Shown in pieces: positions 16,070 to 25,054 of a stretch of 43,216 nucleotides of DNA. The notes beneath the pieces were generated by a model. That model worked only from the letters and a program-made list of their open reading frames with translations, did not search any database and was not told the DNA's origin. Source of the DNA: DTFZ01 sp050260375. GTDB taxonomy: Bacteria > Bacillota > Clostridia > Christensenellales > SZUA-584. Made by a program: the position numbers and the translations under genes. The stretch covers positions 1 to 43,216 of the forward strand of contig JBLNCA010000010.1 in assembly GCA_050260375.1 (NCBI GenBank). Direction: 5' to 3'. Within the stretch, counting starts at the first letter, position 1. Each line of letters opens with the position of its first letter.

Positions 16070-17593
16070 CTATTCCATTATTAGGTTCATTATCTTTTTG
16101 CTCATTTGGTCATAGTCCTTGTTGTTGATAATCTCGCCCGCTATCATGCCGTCTTTGAATACTATAATCCTGTCAGCTATCTGGACGATTTCCATCATAT
16201 CCGAAGTTATACATATGACCGATTTACCCTTCGTCGTTAAGTCATACATTATCCTGTGGATCTCTGATTTAGTCTTAACATCGATACCTACAGTCGGCTC
16301 GTCGATTATCAGTATATCGGGCTCGATCGCAAGCCCCTTGCTCAAGGCTACCTTCTGCTGGTTGCCTCCGCTTAAATTTCTGACAGTTTGTCTAAGGCTA
16401 GGTGTTTTTATCTGAAGCTCATTGGTGTATTTTTGAGCTATTTCCTGTTCTTTTTTGGGACTCAGTAAAAACATGAAACCTTTAAGCCTCTTGAGTATCG
16501 ACGAAGTAATATTAATCTTAACGTTGTGATCCAGGAAGAGTCCTTCTTCCTTTCTGTTTTCGCTGAGGTAACAAATCTTATTTTTATTGAGCGTCTGCGT
16601 AATACTTTTTGCCTTTACCTTCTCCCCGTTAATGAACTGCTCACCGCCTATCGCGACGTCTGAGCCGATAAGCACGCGCGCGAACTCTGTTCTTCCTGCT
16701 CCAACAAGGCCGTACCACCCTAAGAGCTCGCCTTTTTTCAATTGGAATGAGTTGGGCTTAGGTGAATATACGCTTCGCAGGTCTTTTGTTTCAAGAACGA
16801 CGCTTGCATTATCAAAATTCCTCATTTCAAGCGATTGGAACTCCTTCGTTCTTCCTACCATCCTTGTGATAAGTTCCTCTCTTGTCATGCCCTTTACAGG
16901 ACTCGAGATCTGGCCCGTATCGGCCGAAACCACGTTCTTGCCATCCCTGAGAACCGTAACTGTGTCAGCCAGCCCAAGTACCTCCTCGATTTTATGCGAG
17001 ACGAATATGAACGATATACCTTGATCGCGCAGCCTCTTGATAAGATTAATGAGCATCTCGGCTTCGTTTACGGAAATTGATGAAGTAGGCTCGTCGAGAA
17101 GTATTATCTTAGCGTTTGAAGAAAGCGCTTTAGCAATCTCAATAAGCTGCTGCTGCCCTGCGCTTAAAGATTCTACGCTCTTAGTAGGCGGAATCTTAAG
17201 CCCGACCATTTCGATAAATTTTTCAGCAGCCTTGTTTATCTCCCGCTGATTTATCCTCTTCATCATTCTGTCGGTATAATGCTCTATCATTATATTTCCG
17301 GCAACCGTAAACGTCGGGAAAAGATTTCTTTCCTGGTGCACGACGTTTATACCTGCGTTAAAAGCATCCCTCGGGTTGTTAAAAGACACTTCCTTGCCAT
17401 CTAAAAACATCTTACCCTCGTTTGGCTTATAAACGCCTGTAATTATTTTAATAAGTGTGCTTTTTCCGGCTCCGTTCTCTCCCATCAAAGCATGGATCTC
17501 GCCTTCTTTTACACTGAAGTCAACGTTATCGAGAGCCTTGACGCCGGGGAAAACCTTTGTAATATTTTTAAGCTCCAGAATTGTATCGCTCAT
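16070..17593 (-). CDS. Sugar ABC transporter ATPase with two NBDs (RbsA type, canonical)
   Basis: A 507-residue tandem ATPase. NBD1 is complete: Walker A GENGAGKST (38-46), signature LSAGQQQ, Walker B ILLDEPTSSIS and switch His in FVSHK. NBD2 has GLVGAGRT (an Arg variant common in this family), LSGGNQQK and LIIDEPTVGID. The ATG overlaps the permease stop by 4 nt (ATGA), showing tight coupling. This is the motor of the locus and contrasts with the degenerate homologue at 19759-21234 four genes earlier in the same operon. Confidence 0.92.
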   Translation of the reverse strand: MSDTILELKNITKVFPGVKALDNVDFSVKEGEIHALMGENGAGKSTLIKIITGVYKPNEGKMFLDGKEVSFNNPRDAFNAGINVVHQERNLFPTFTVAGNIMIEHYTDRMMKRINQREINKAAEKFIEMVGLKIPPTKSVESLSAGQQQLIEIAKALSSNAKIILLDEPTSSISVNEAEMLINLIKRLRDQGISFIFVSHKIEEVLGLADTVTVLRDGKNVVSADTGQISSPVKGMTREELITRMVGRTKEFQSLEMRNFDNASVVLETKDLRSVYSPKPNSFQLKKGELLGWYGLVGAGRTEFARVLIGSDVAIGGEQFINGEKVKAKSITQTLNKNKICYLSENRKEEGLFLDHNVKINITSSILKRLKGFMFLLSPKKEQEIAQKYTNELQIKTPSLRQTVRNLSGGNQQKVALSKGLAIEPDILIIDEPTVGIDVKTKSEIHRIMYDLTTKGKSVICITSDMMEIVQIADRIIVFKDGMIAGEIINNKDYDQMSKKIMNLIME

Positions 17594-18600
17594 AACTTAG
17601 CACGCTCCATTCTTTCGCGATGTTCTTCCCGCAAAGCCCTAATCCTGTCAAGCCCAACTGCGAGAAGTATTATCAATCCCTGCAGAAATTCAACGATATA
17701 TACGTTGACCTTTAAGTGGACGACTGCATTGGAAACCATGGCAAGCAGAAGTCCCCCGAGGAATGCGCCTAATATATTGACCCTTCCTCCCTCCATTCTC
17801 GCTCCTCCGATAAGAGGCGCTGCGAACGAGAACAGCATCCAGTCGCCGCCTATATCGGAATGTATCGAACCGAGCCTTGTGCTGAACAGTATTCCGGCGC
17901 ACGCTCCCAGCACTGCGGATATGATATGCTTTACGATTATCACTCTATTGACGTTGATGCCTGAAAGCGCGGCAGCCCTCTGGTTTGCGCCTATAGCCAG
18001 CACCTGGCGGCCGAAACTTGTGTATTTGAACATATACCACAGCAGCACCGAAAAGACTATTGTAATGACGATCATAACCGGAAGAAATCCGCCGATATTT
18101 TCTGTGCCTATCCATGTATATCCTTTCGGCAAGTTGTAAAACGGATTTGCCTTTGTTATGGTCAGCGTTATTCCGGTAAATATGCTCATCGTCGCAAGAG
18201 TGACCAGCCATGAAATCTCGCCTGTAGCCCCGAGGCGTGTAATAACGATGCCATTGAAAGCGCCGCAGCACCCGCCTATAATTACCGCTATGACTATAGC
18301 CAGTTCCCAAGGCAGCCCGGCTCTCTGTATCATAGCGCCTACTACGACCGCCGCAAGCCCGCCTATAGAGCCAATTGATACATTCAGGCCGCCGCCGGCC
18401 ATAACGATCATCTGCCCATATCCGACAAGTATCGTGATACTGCAGTTCCTCATCAGCGTGATAAAGTTATCCGCAGAGATAAATTCCGAACTCCTTGTTT
18501 GTATAAGCAGAGAAAAAACTATAATCACAACCAGGATGCCAAGAGTGTTTGTAAATACGAACTTTTTTTTGCTTGTCGGAGGATTCTGTGTTTTTTTCAT
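17590..18600 (-). CDS. Sugar ABC transporter permease (RbsC type)
   Basis: A 336-residue membrane permease with the GGGLNVSIGSIGG family motif, GANQRAAALSGI cytoplasmic loop and the glycine-rich APLIGGARMEGGRVN. The ATG at 18600 is favoured, with AGAGGTGA 6 nt upstream; a GTG at 18609 overlapping the previous stop is possible. It overlaps the ATPase start by 4 nt. It forms a heterodimer with the permease at 18606-19706. The first half of the motif has N-V-S instead of the usual D-L-S. Confidence 0.86.
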   Translation of the reverse strand: MKKTQNPPTSKKKFVFTNTLGILVVIIVFSLLIQTRSSEFISADNFITLMRNCSITILVGYGQMIVMAGGGLNVSIGSIGGLAAVVVGAMIQRAGLPWELAIVIAVIIGGCCGAFNGIVITRLGATGEISWLVTLATMSIFTGITLTITKANPFYNLPKGYTWIGTENIGGFLPVMIVITIVFSVLLWYMFKYTSFGRQVLAIGANQRAAALSGINVNRVIIVKHIISAVLGACAGILFSTRLGSIHSDIGGDWMLFSFAAPLIGGARMEGGRVNILGAFLGGLLLAMVSNAVVHLKVNVYIVEFLQGLIILLAVGLDRIRALREEHRERMERAKL

Positions 18601-18605
18601 CTTAG

Positions 18606-19706
18606 TCACCTCTCAATATGTACAGCGGCGGCTGATTCCTGATTTTCAATAAGCGCTTTATCCTGCTGTTTGCTTAAGGTCTCTCTGCCCCTGTTAAGTA
18701 TGAACGCAAGCAGGAGTATACCGCCTATGAATATCTGATGCGTGAATGCATCCAGTTTGAGCACCGCGAGCACAGTCGTTATTATTGTCATGATACCCGC
18801 TCCTATCATCGTACCTATGATGGCAACCTTGCCGCCGTTTAAAAGCGTGCCTCCGAGTATCGGAGCTGCGAAAGAATACAGCAGCCAGTTGTCGCCCGTC
18901 GAGGTCTGGGCCGCGCTCAATTTCGATGCTGTAAACATGCCCGCGAGCGCGCACAACAAGCCGCTTAAAGCATGTGCATACATAACGTATTTGTTTGAAT
19001 TGATACCCGCAAAGTCTGCCGCCCTTTTGCTGACTCCGGTCGCAAGCATTTTTCTTCCGAGAGCGGTTCTGTTATAAAGCAGCCATATTATGACCATTAT
19101 TGCTATCGTTATTATAAAGACCAGCGGGAAACCGAAAGTTGACGTCTGTCCCGTTTTTGCAGTTGCCTGCGGTATCGTGATGTTATTCAAATTCGTAAAA
19201 CCTTCCGGTAATCTCCTGAAATAGATGTTTTCAGTAATCCCCATGTTAAGCCCGTGGATAACGCTTATAAGAGCCAGCGAAATAATAAACGGGTTTATCT
19301 TTGTCTTTGTTATAAGCCAGCCCTGGATCACTCCAAGCAGCAAGCCTACGGCGAGCCCCACTAGCACCCCTACTACCCAAGGCACGGCCAGCCCTATTTC
19401 TGCCTGCACGTATTTTTCCACTTCCATATTGCCGGAAGTGGGTAGGTTTATTAGATATCCGCATACCATGGCCGACGCGCCGCCAATCGCCCCGACAGCA
19501 AGATTAAACTGCCCGACTGCGAGCGTTGCCATCTGCGCCATTCCTACGATCGCATAAATAGCAACATCCTTGGAAATCGAAGTCAGACTGAAGCCTAATC
19601 GTGTCGGGTTTGATGTTGCGATGAGAACAGCTAATAATATTGCGAATATCACCGATATCGTTGCAATATCATATTTGATAATCTTAGCTAACACTCTCTT
19701 AATCAC
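18606..19706 (-). CDS. Sugar ABC transporter permease (RbsC type)
   Basis: A 366-residue membrane permease with VGQFNLAVGAIGG (N-L-A replaces the usual D-L-S), a long extracytoplasmic loop after the third segment, GVSKRAADFAGI and APILGGTLLNGGKV. The GTG at 19706 with GAGG 8 nt upstream fits better than the TTG two codons earlier. It has a charged C-terminal tail (SKQQDKALIENQESAAAV). It is the first permease after the degenerate ATPase-like gene and partner of the permease at 17590. Confidence 0.84.
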   Translation of the reverse strand: MIKRVLAKIIKYDIATISVIFAILLAVLIATSNPTRLGFSLTSISKDVAIYAIVGMAQMATLAVGQFNLAVGAIGGASAMVCGYLINLPTSGNMEVEKYVQAEIGLAVPWVVGVLVGLAVGLLLGVIQGWLITKTKINPFIISLALISVIHGLNMGITENIYFRRLPEGFTNLNNITIPQATAKTGQTSTFGFPLVFIITIAIMVIIWLLYNRTALGRKMLATGVSKRAADFAGINSNKYVMYAHALSGLLCALAGMFTASKLSAAQTSTGDNWLLYSFAAPILGGTLLNGGKVAIIGTMIGAGIMTIITTVLAVLKLDAFTHQIFIGGILLLAFILNRGRETLSKQQDKALIENQESAAAVHIER

Positions 19707-19758
19707 TGACAAAACCTCTTTCCCCTTATATTGCTTAAAACACTTTTATAGCGTTATG

Positions 19759-21234
19759 CTATATATCCAGTTGGTTTTTAAACACAAGGTCGTTTTCGTT
19801 TATTTCTCCAGTTATGGTGTTATTGCTGAATACCAATATCCTGTGTGAAACCTGCATCATCTCATGAACATTTGAGGATATAAGTATTATTGACACGCCG
19901 CGGTTCGAAAACGAAACAAGCAACTCCAATATTTGCTTCCTGCTTGCATTGTCCAATCCTTTTGTGGGGTCAATGAGTATAAGTACTTTTGGAAATAAAC
20001 ACATGACCCTCGCTATGCTGACTTTCCTTTGGTCTGCGGTCGACAGCCGCTCAAGGCTCATCATTTCGTCCTCAAAATCAAAGCCTATATCAGCCTTAAC
20101 CGTTTTTATCAGCCACTCCTCCAGCTCACGCCGTATTATTCTTAAATGGCTCAGATTGTTGAGCCTTAGCATGCTTATGTTCTCTTTTATGCTTAAGTTG
20201 TAAAGCAGTCCGTTTTCTTCGTTTTCGAATGAAACAAGCCCTATTTTGTTCTTTATCGCGTCGGCGGGATTTTTTATTCTGATCCGTTTGTCGTCGAGAT
20301 AAATTTTGCCGCCGGTAAGCTTTTCTATCCCGTAGATCGCATATCCTATCTCGCACTTTCCCGAACCATACGACCCCGTTATGCTTACTATTTCGCCTTT
20401 TCTGACAGAAAAGCTTACTTTCTTTAAGGCATGCCTGGTTGTCAGGTTTTCAACGCGCAGTACTTCCTGGTATATGTCGTTAAGTGATATCCCGGACCTG
20501 TTAACGAAACAGTCGTCCATGATCACCTTCACGATCTTCTCCCTGTCAAATTCGGAAGCGCTGAAATTCCCTATTATGCTACCATCCTTTATTATGTACA
20601 TTCTGTCCGATATGTCGGAAAAGTCCTGAAGGTTCTGGGCTACTATCAATATGCCGACTTTGCGCCTGGAAAGCTCTTTAAACACTCCCTTAAACAGCTT
20701 TACCTGATTCCTGTCAAGCAGTATATTAGTGTGATCCATCACTACCACTTTCGGGTCGTCGAGAAGCGCTTTCCCGAGCTGCACCATCTGCACCTGCTCC
20801 ACGGTAAGCTTTGAGGCCATAATATATGGTGAAATATCGAGACCAAGTATGTTAAGCAGTTCCTTTGTCCTTGCAAGCTGCTGCTTCTCTTTTACAAATC
20901 TGCTGTTCTTAGAATCCTTCCTTCCGAGAAACAGATTATCCATCACAGTGAGGTTGGGCAGCAAATCGCTTTTCTTATGGATAATGCTTATCCCCAGTTC
21001 TTTCCCGTCACCCGGGCACGTGATTCTGGCTTCCCTGCCGTCAACATAAATCTTCCCGAAATCCGGCTGAAACACTCCCCCCAAGAGCCTTACTATCATT
21101 GCCTTCGACTGACCTTCATCGCCGTACAGGTTTACTATCTCGCCTTCGTTGACAGATATAGATACATTTTTTAAAACTTTGACTTCATTTATCTTTTTTG
21201 ATACTGAATCAAGTCTTAAAACCTCTTTTTGCAT
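19759..21234 (-). CDS. Degenerate tandem-NBD ABC protein (RbsA-like, probably not a normal ATPase)
   Basis: A 491-residue RbsA-like protein whose fold is recognisable end to end but whose ATPase motifs are broken in both halves. NBD1: Walker A is GDEGQSKA (38-45), lacking the invariant Gly before Lys and the Ser/Thr after it. The signature is LTVEQ. Walker B is VVVMDHT, with His for the catalytic Glu, and the switch His is Gln200. NBD2: GSYGSGKC keeps Lys293 but has Cys for Ser/Thr, the signature is LSTADQ, and Walker B reads LILIDPT, with Ile for Asp and Asp for Glu. There are no stops or frameshifts, and GGAGGAAAT precedes the ATG, so it is maintained. It heads an operon that also contains a canonical ATPase. 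Likely a regulatory or structural partner of the importer (inference). Confidence 0.78.
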   Translation of the reverse strand: MQKEVLRLDSVSKKINEVKVLKNVSISVNEGEIVNLYGDEGQSKAMIVRLLGGVFQPDFGKIYVDGREARITCPGDGKELGISIIHKKSDLLPNLTVMDNLFLGRKDSKNSRFVKEKQQLARTKELLNILGLDISPYIMASKLTVEQVQMVQLGKALLDDPKVVVMDHTNILLDRNQVKLFKGVFKELSRRKVGILIVAQNLQDFSDISDRMYIIKDGSIIGNFSASEFDREKIVKVIMDDCFVNRSGISLNDIYQEVLRVENLTTRHALKKVSFSVRKGEIVSITGSYGSGKCEIGYAIYGIEKLTGGKIYLDDKRIRIKNPADAIKNKIGLVSFENEENGLLYNLSIKENISMLRLNNLSHLRIIRRELEEWLIKTVKADIGFDFEDEMMSLERLSTADQRKVSIARVMCLFPKVLILIDPTKGLDNASRKQILELLVSFSNRGVSIILISSNVHEMMQVSHRILVFSNNTITGEINENDLVFKNQLDI

Positions 21235-21252
21235 ATTTCCTCCGAAAAACTT

Positions 21253-21281
21253 TTTGTATTCTGTTTTTTATCCCTTTTCAA
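21253..21281 (-). promoter_or_regulatory. Possible promoter before the degenerate ATPase-like gene
   Basis: Minus strand TTGAAA (21276-21281), 17-nt spacer, TACAAA (21253-21258). It would give a very short leader before the ribosome binding site. It could make the importer genes a separate unit from the metabolic genes upstream. Confidence 0.4.
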
Positions 21282-21341
21282 TACACTCTACACTATAGCC
21301 TGTTTGGAGGAAATCCATTTCTGCTGCCGGCTTTTAAATTC

Positions 21342-21833
21342 CTATAATTCCATAGTGATTGTCTTTTCCAGCCTGCAGCTTATGAAGTCATTCTTTGGCG
21401 TATCTTTTTTGAAAATCACCAGCACGTCACATGTCGGGGTTATTGCGTATGGTGTCCAGTGCCAGACGCCTTCGTTAAAAAATATACCCTCTCCCTGATT
21501 AACTCTTACCGCCATCACTTTGTCCAAATCCGGGCAAAGCTTTCCGTCCACCTCTGCTGACGATGTGACCGCGGTTACGAAGTCGCCTTTTATTGCGAAG
21601 AGCAATTCGGACGTGTTTGCGTGCCGCTCCATTTCGTCTACGACATACTTCCTGTTTTTCGCTACGCAGACGCCTATCTGTATCGCGTCTTCGCAGTTCA
21701 TTATTGCAAGCTGCCCGTAAAATGTTTGTATGTCCGTTTGGGCATCGGGCTTGGTGTCAGCCGATATGCATACAGCCTTTCCCAATCCTTCCATAACATC
21801 CGGGCTTATACGCCTGGCTTTAACAGTTATCAT
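21342..21833 (-). CDS. Ureidoglycolate lyase (AllA)-like cupin protein
   Basis: A 163-residue cupin with an AllA-like layout: ELLFAIKGDFVTAV for the first metal strand and EGIFFNEGVWHWTPYAI for the second, with the His of VWHWTPYAI in the usual metal position. GAGGG precedes the ATG. It is only distantly similar to the cupin at 1745-2257 but sits in the same type of context, beside sugar importer genes and a dehydrogenase. Allantoin-pathway genes are absent. A role on a sugar acid or keto acid is likelier than ureidoglycolate cleavage. Confidence 0.58.
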   Translation of the reverse strand: MITVKARRISPDVMEGLGKAVCISADTKPDAQTDIQTFYGQLAIMNCEDAIQIGVCVAKNRKYVVDEMERHANTSELLFAIKGDFVTAVTSSAEVDGKLCPDLDKVMAVRVNQGEGIFFNEGVWHWTPYAITPTCDVLVIFKKDTPKNDFISCRLEKTITMEL

Positions 21834-21866
21834 ATTAGGGCCCTCGCTTTTATTAATTCGTTATGT

Positions 21867-23018
21867 TCAATACTCTATCTTTTTCCACTTACGCTCTATT
21901 GCAGACTTTTCGGCAGCATCGAGCACCTTCTGACACATAAGCCCGTCACGGAAATTAGGCGTTACCTGCTTGCCTTCCTTTATAGCCGTAAAGAAGTCAT
22001 AGTACTCGTTGACGAACGTATCGCCGTATCCGATTATGTGTCCTACAGGCCACCAATTGGACATATAAGGATGTACTCCCTCCCCGACCATTATCCTTCT
22101 GAAGCCTTTCAGGTGCGCCGGATCTTCGTCGTTATAGTACTCAAGCTCGTTTAGCTTCTCCTCGTCCCATATGATGGCGCCCTTGCTTCCCGCTACCTCT
22201 ATGCGGTTCTGATTCTTATGACCGGTCCCGTTCCTTGTGCTTTCAAAGTACGCCATAATATCCTGGCCTTTAAACGTTGCAAGCATCTGGGAAGCATCGT
22301 CTACGTCCACTTCGCCCATCTCTTCCCCCGCCTTTGCAAACAGCCCGTCTTCAAACACCGCTTTTGGCCTTATCTTATTGAACGTCTTTTCCACACAGCA
22401 CACTTCATCGAGGTCCCCGATAAGGAAACGCGCTATGTCGATAATGTGAGCACCCAGATCCCCGTGCGTGCCGTAGCCTGCAAAGCTCTTCCTGAGCCTC
22501 CATGCCATCGGAAACATAGGGTCTGTCAGCCAGTCCTGTGACCATATTGCCCTGAAATGATATATCCTGCCCAAAATGCCTTCCTCAATTAGCTGCTTCG
22601 CAAGACAAAGCGCAGGGACCCTGCGGAAGTTGAAGCCTATCATGTTGATAACGCCCGCGTCCTCGACTGCTTTTACCATCGCTTCCGCGTCCTTCATATC
22701 GATGGCCAGAGGTTTTTCACAAAAAACATGTTTTCCCGCTTTAGCTGCAGCTATGGCTATCTCCGCATGAAATTTGCTCGGAGCGGCAATGCTTATGGAA
22801 TCTATCTCTTTATCTTCAATAAGCTCTTTCCAGTCGAGCACGGCCTTTTCCCAACCCCATCTCCTGCCTATCTCGATAACGGATTCTTCATTGGAGCATA
22901 TGGCTTTCTTTACAACGTCAACGCCGAGATCGAAAAATATCGGAACGTCGGTAATCGCGTGAGTATGCGCGCGCCCCATGAACTTATGGCCTACCAGGCC
23001 AACTTTTATACTTTTCAT
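21867..23018 (-). CDS. Gfo/Idh/MocA-family NAD(P)-dependent oxidoreductase
   Basis: A 383-residue two-domain dehydrogenase. The N-terminal Rossmann fold starts IKVGLVGHKFMGRAH, with the family hallmark FCEKPLA (catalytic Lys) near residue 98. The C-terminal beta-sheet domain includes GDLGAHIIDIARFLIG with the proton-relay Asp/His. Members oxidise or reduce hydroxyls of sugars, inositols and sugar acids. GAGAGGTAAGG precedes the ATG. It stands next to a PfkB kinase and a 2-hydroxyacid dehydrogenase, suggesting stepwise oxidation of an imported sugar to a keto-deoxy acid (inference). Confidence 0.88.
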   Translation of the reverse strand: MKSIKVGLVGHKFMGRAHTHAITDVPIFFDLGVDVVKKAICSNEESVIEIGRRWGWEKAVLDWKELIEDKEIDSISIAAPSKFHAEIAIAAAKAGKHVFCEKPLAIDMKDAEAMVKAVEDAGVINMIGFNFRRVPALCLAKQLIEEGILGRIYHFRAIWSQDWLTDPMFPMAWRLRKSFAGYGTHGDLGAHIIDIARFLIGDLDEVCCVEKTFNKIRPKAVFEDGLFAKAGEEMGEVDVDDASQMLATFKGQDIMAYFESTRNGTGHKNQNRIEVAGSKGAIIWDEEKLNELEYYNDEDPAHLKGFRRIMVGEGVHPYMSNWWPVGHIIGYGDTFVNEYYDFFTAIKEGKQVTPNFRDGLMCQKVLDAAEKSAIERKWKKIEY

Positions 23019-23048
23019 TGCCTTACCTCTCTTTCATAACACAGAGTA

Positions 23049-24101
23049 TTATCTTTTCACCCTTGCACTCTCGCCGCGCATCACACTCTCTGCCTCTTCC
23101 TTGTACGCCCAATTCCAGTCTCCGAGGAACGTATGGCACAGCGCCGAATACGCGGCCGAGAAGTCTACTATATACTGCGGGTCTTTGCCCTCAAGCATGC
23201 CCCACATCATCGACGACGCGAAGCTGTCGCCTCCGCCCGTCCTGTCCGTTATCTCCAAATTCTCGTACTTTCGCGACACATAGTATCCGCCCTTGTACAT
23301 CATTACCGTGCGCCAGTCGTTGAGTAATGCTGTCTTCACCTCACGAAGCGTCGTGCCTACTGCAATAACGTTCGGATACGCCTTTACGACCTTCTCAGCC
23401 ACAGCCCTATAGCTCTCCGGGTCTATTTTCGAGTAGTTCGCGCCTGTGCCTTCGGCCTTGATACCAAGCATCTTCTCGAAATCTTCCTCGTTGCCTATTA
23501 TGACATCCACATACGGCATCACGTTCTTCATAGTTGCTTGCGCCTGCTCACTGCTCCACAGCGTTGAACGGAAATTAAGGTCAAAGCTCGTAGTTACACC
23601 CAGTTTTTTCGCGGTTTTAAGCGATTCTACAGCCTGAGCTGCGGCAGCTTCGGATATCGCCGTAGTTATCCCTGTCGTGTGGAACCATCTCGTGTCCTTA
23701 AGTATCTCTTCCCAGTCAAATTCTCCCGGCTCCACCTTGCTTATCGTGCTGTGACCTCGGTCATATATCTGCCTGCTCGCCCGGGGTCCTATACCAACCT
23801 CGAGGAAGCAAAACCCGTTTCTCGTCTTTCCGCACCCGTCGAACGGTACCATCTTAACTCTCGACATATCAACGCCGTGTTCGCGTCCGTGATTCACTAT
23901 GTACTTACCGCTCCATGTGTCCACAAGCTTCGTTATATACGCTGTCCTTAGCCCCAGCCTTGATATGTTTACGCAGCAGTTAAGTTCCGCCGCTGCTATC
24001 GCAATCTGAAGGTAGCTCGACTGTTCGAGTCTCATATGCTCGGGAGCGTTGAGCCGTATCATTGCTTCTCCGAAACCCATCATGTCATATTTCTTAGTCA
24101 T
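23049..24101 (-). CDS. PfkB-family sugar kinase, 2-keto-3-deoxygluconate kinase-like
   Basis: A 350-residue ribokinase-like kinase. It opens with MGFGEAMIRLNAPEHMRLEQ, has the KDG-kinase-like TTSFDLNFRSTLW and the C-terminal motif DRTGGGDSFAS, where the catalytic Asp is kept although the usual GAGD is GGGD. The ATG overlaps the preceding stop by 4 nt. With an aldolase and a hydroxyacid dehydrogenase directly upstream it fits a keto-deoxy sugar acid pathway, phosphorylating KDG or a related acid. Other PfkB substrates are possible. Confidence 0.78.
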   Translation of the reverse strand: MTKKYDMMGFGEAMIRLNAPEHMRLEQSSYLQIAIAAAELNCCVNISRLGLRTAYITKLVDTWSGKYIVNHGREHGVDMSRVKMVPFDGCGKTRNGFCFLEVGIGPRASRQIYDRGHSTISKVEPGEFDWEEILKDTRWFHTTGITTAISEAAAAQAVESLKTAKKLGVTTSFDLNFRSTLWSSEQAQATMKNVMPYVDVIIGNEEDFEKMLGIKAEGTGANYSKIDPESYRAVAEKVVKAYPNVIAVGTTLREVKTALLNDWRTVMMYKGGYYVSRKYENLEITDRTGGGDSFASSMMWGMLEGKDPQYIVDFSAAYSALCHTFLGDWNWAYKEEAESVMRGESARVKR

Positions 24102-25054
24102 CTTATGAGCTCCTTATTAAATACAAACTTGGGTGTATTCCCTTTCAAGTATTCGGATATGCCCAAGGCCGCCTCATGCGCCACCCTCGCCGAGCACTCT
24201 TTCGTAAGCGCTGCGCTATGCGGCGTAAGTATCACGTTCTTAAGCGGCAGCAGGGGGTTATCTTCTCTGGGAGGCTCGCATTCAAGTACGTCGAGCGCGG
24301 CCCCGGCTATCCTTTCCTCTTTCAGTACCTTCGCGAGCGCTTTTTCGTCTATTATGCCGCCCCTCGCCGTGTTGATTATGTAAGCGGAAGGCTTCATCAT
24401 TGAGAGCAGCTTTTCACCCACCAGTCCCCTGGTCTCTTCGGTCAGCGGTATGTGCAGCGATATGTAGTCGGCACGTTTGAATACTTCCTCAATGTCCTCA
24501 TACAGCGTTATGCCCGGCAGCTCCTTTATGTACGGGTCGTACCCTATCACCTGCATGTTAAACGCCGCTTTGCATTTCTCGGCCGTAAACCTGCCTATCC
24601 TTCCGCAGCCTATGAGCCCCAGCGTCTTGCCGTCGATATCGGCGCTTTTGTTAGTACGGCGTATCTTAAAGTTGCCTGCTCTGAGCTCACTGTCATACAT
24701 TAAGAGCTGTTTCGACACAGCGACTATCATTGCCAGCGTGTGCTCGGCCACCGATATCGAATTAGCCTCAGGCGTGTTGAGTACCAACACACCTTTCGCC
24801 GTAGCAGCCTTAACGTCGACGTTATCGACGCCCACGCCCGTGCGGCTTATCACCTTTAAGTTCTTCGCGCTATCGATTACCTCGCCTGTCATCTGGTACG
24901 CCGTGCTTAAAAGCACCGCCTCTGCGTCTTTTATATGTTCATCGAATTGCGCCTGTTCTCCGTCGGGTATGGTCTTCAGCTCAATGCCGTCTATACCTTC
25001 AAACAGCTTAGCGTCCGCTTCGCTGAGTTTTTTAGTCAGAAGAACCTTTCTCAT
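24098..25054 (-). CDS. D-isomer-specific 2-hydroxyacid dehydrogenase
   Basis: A 318-residue NAD-dependent dehydrogenase of the PGDH/GyaR family. The NAD motif is GLIGCGRIG. The substrate Arg is in NTARGGIID, the catalytic Glu in ECEPP and the His in LTPHSAAL. It lacks the C-terminal ACT domain of long SerA enzymes. It overlaps both neighbours by 4 nt, so it is translationally coupled to the aldolase and kinase. It probably reduces a 2-keto acid such as hydroxypyruvate, glyoxylate or a product of the aldolase; not assumed to be serine biosynthesis. Confidence 0.85.
   Translation of the reverse strand: MRKVLLTKKLSEADAKLFEGIDGIELKTIPDGEQAQFDEHIKDAEAVLLSTAYQMTGEVIDSAKNLKVISRTGVGVDNVDVKAATAKGVLVLNTPEANSISVAEHTLAMIVAVSKQLLMYDSELRAGNFKIRRTNKSADIDGKTLGLIGCGRIGRFTAEKCKAAFNMQVIGYDPYIKELPGITLYEDIEEVFKRADYISLHIPLTEETRGLVGEKLLSMMKPSAYIINTARGGIIDEKALAKVLKEERIAGAALDVLECEPPREDNPLLPLKNVILTPHSAALTKECSARVAHEAALGISEYLKGNTPKFVFNKELIR

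Noticed and set aside
19759..21234. Treating the degenerate ATPase-like gene as a plain pseudogene
   Set aside because: There is no stop or frameshift over 491 codons, a strong ribosome binding site is present, and the downstream permease is closely spaced.
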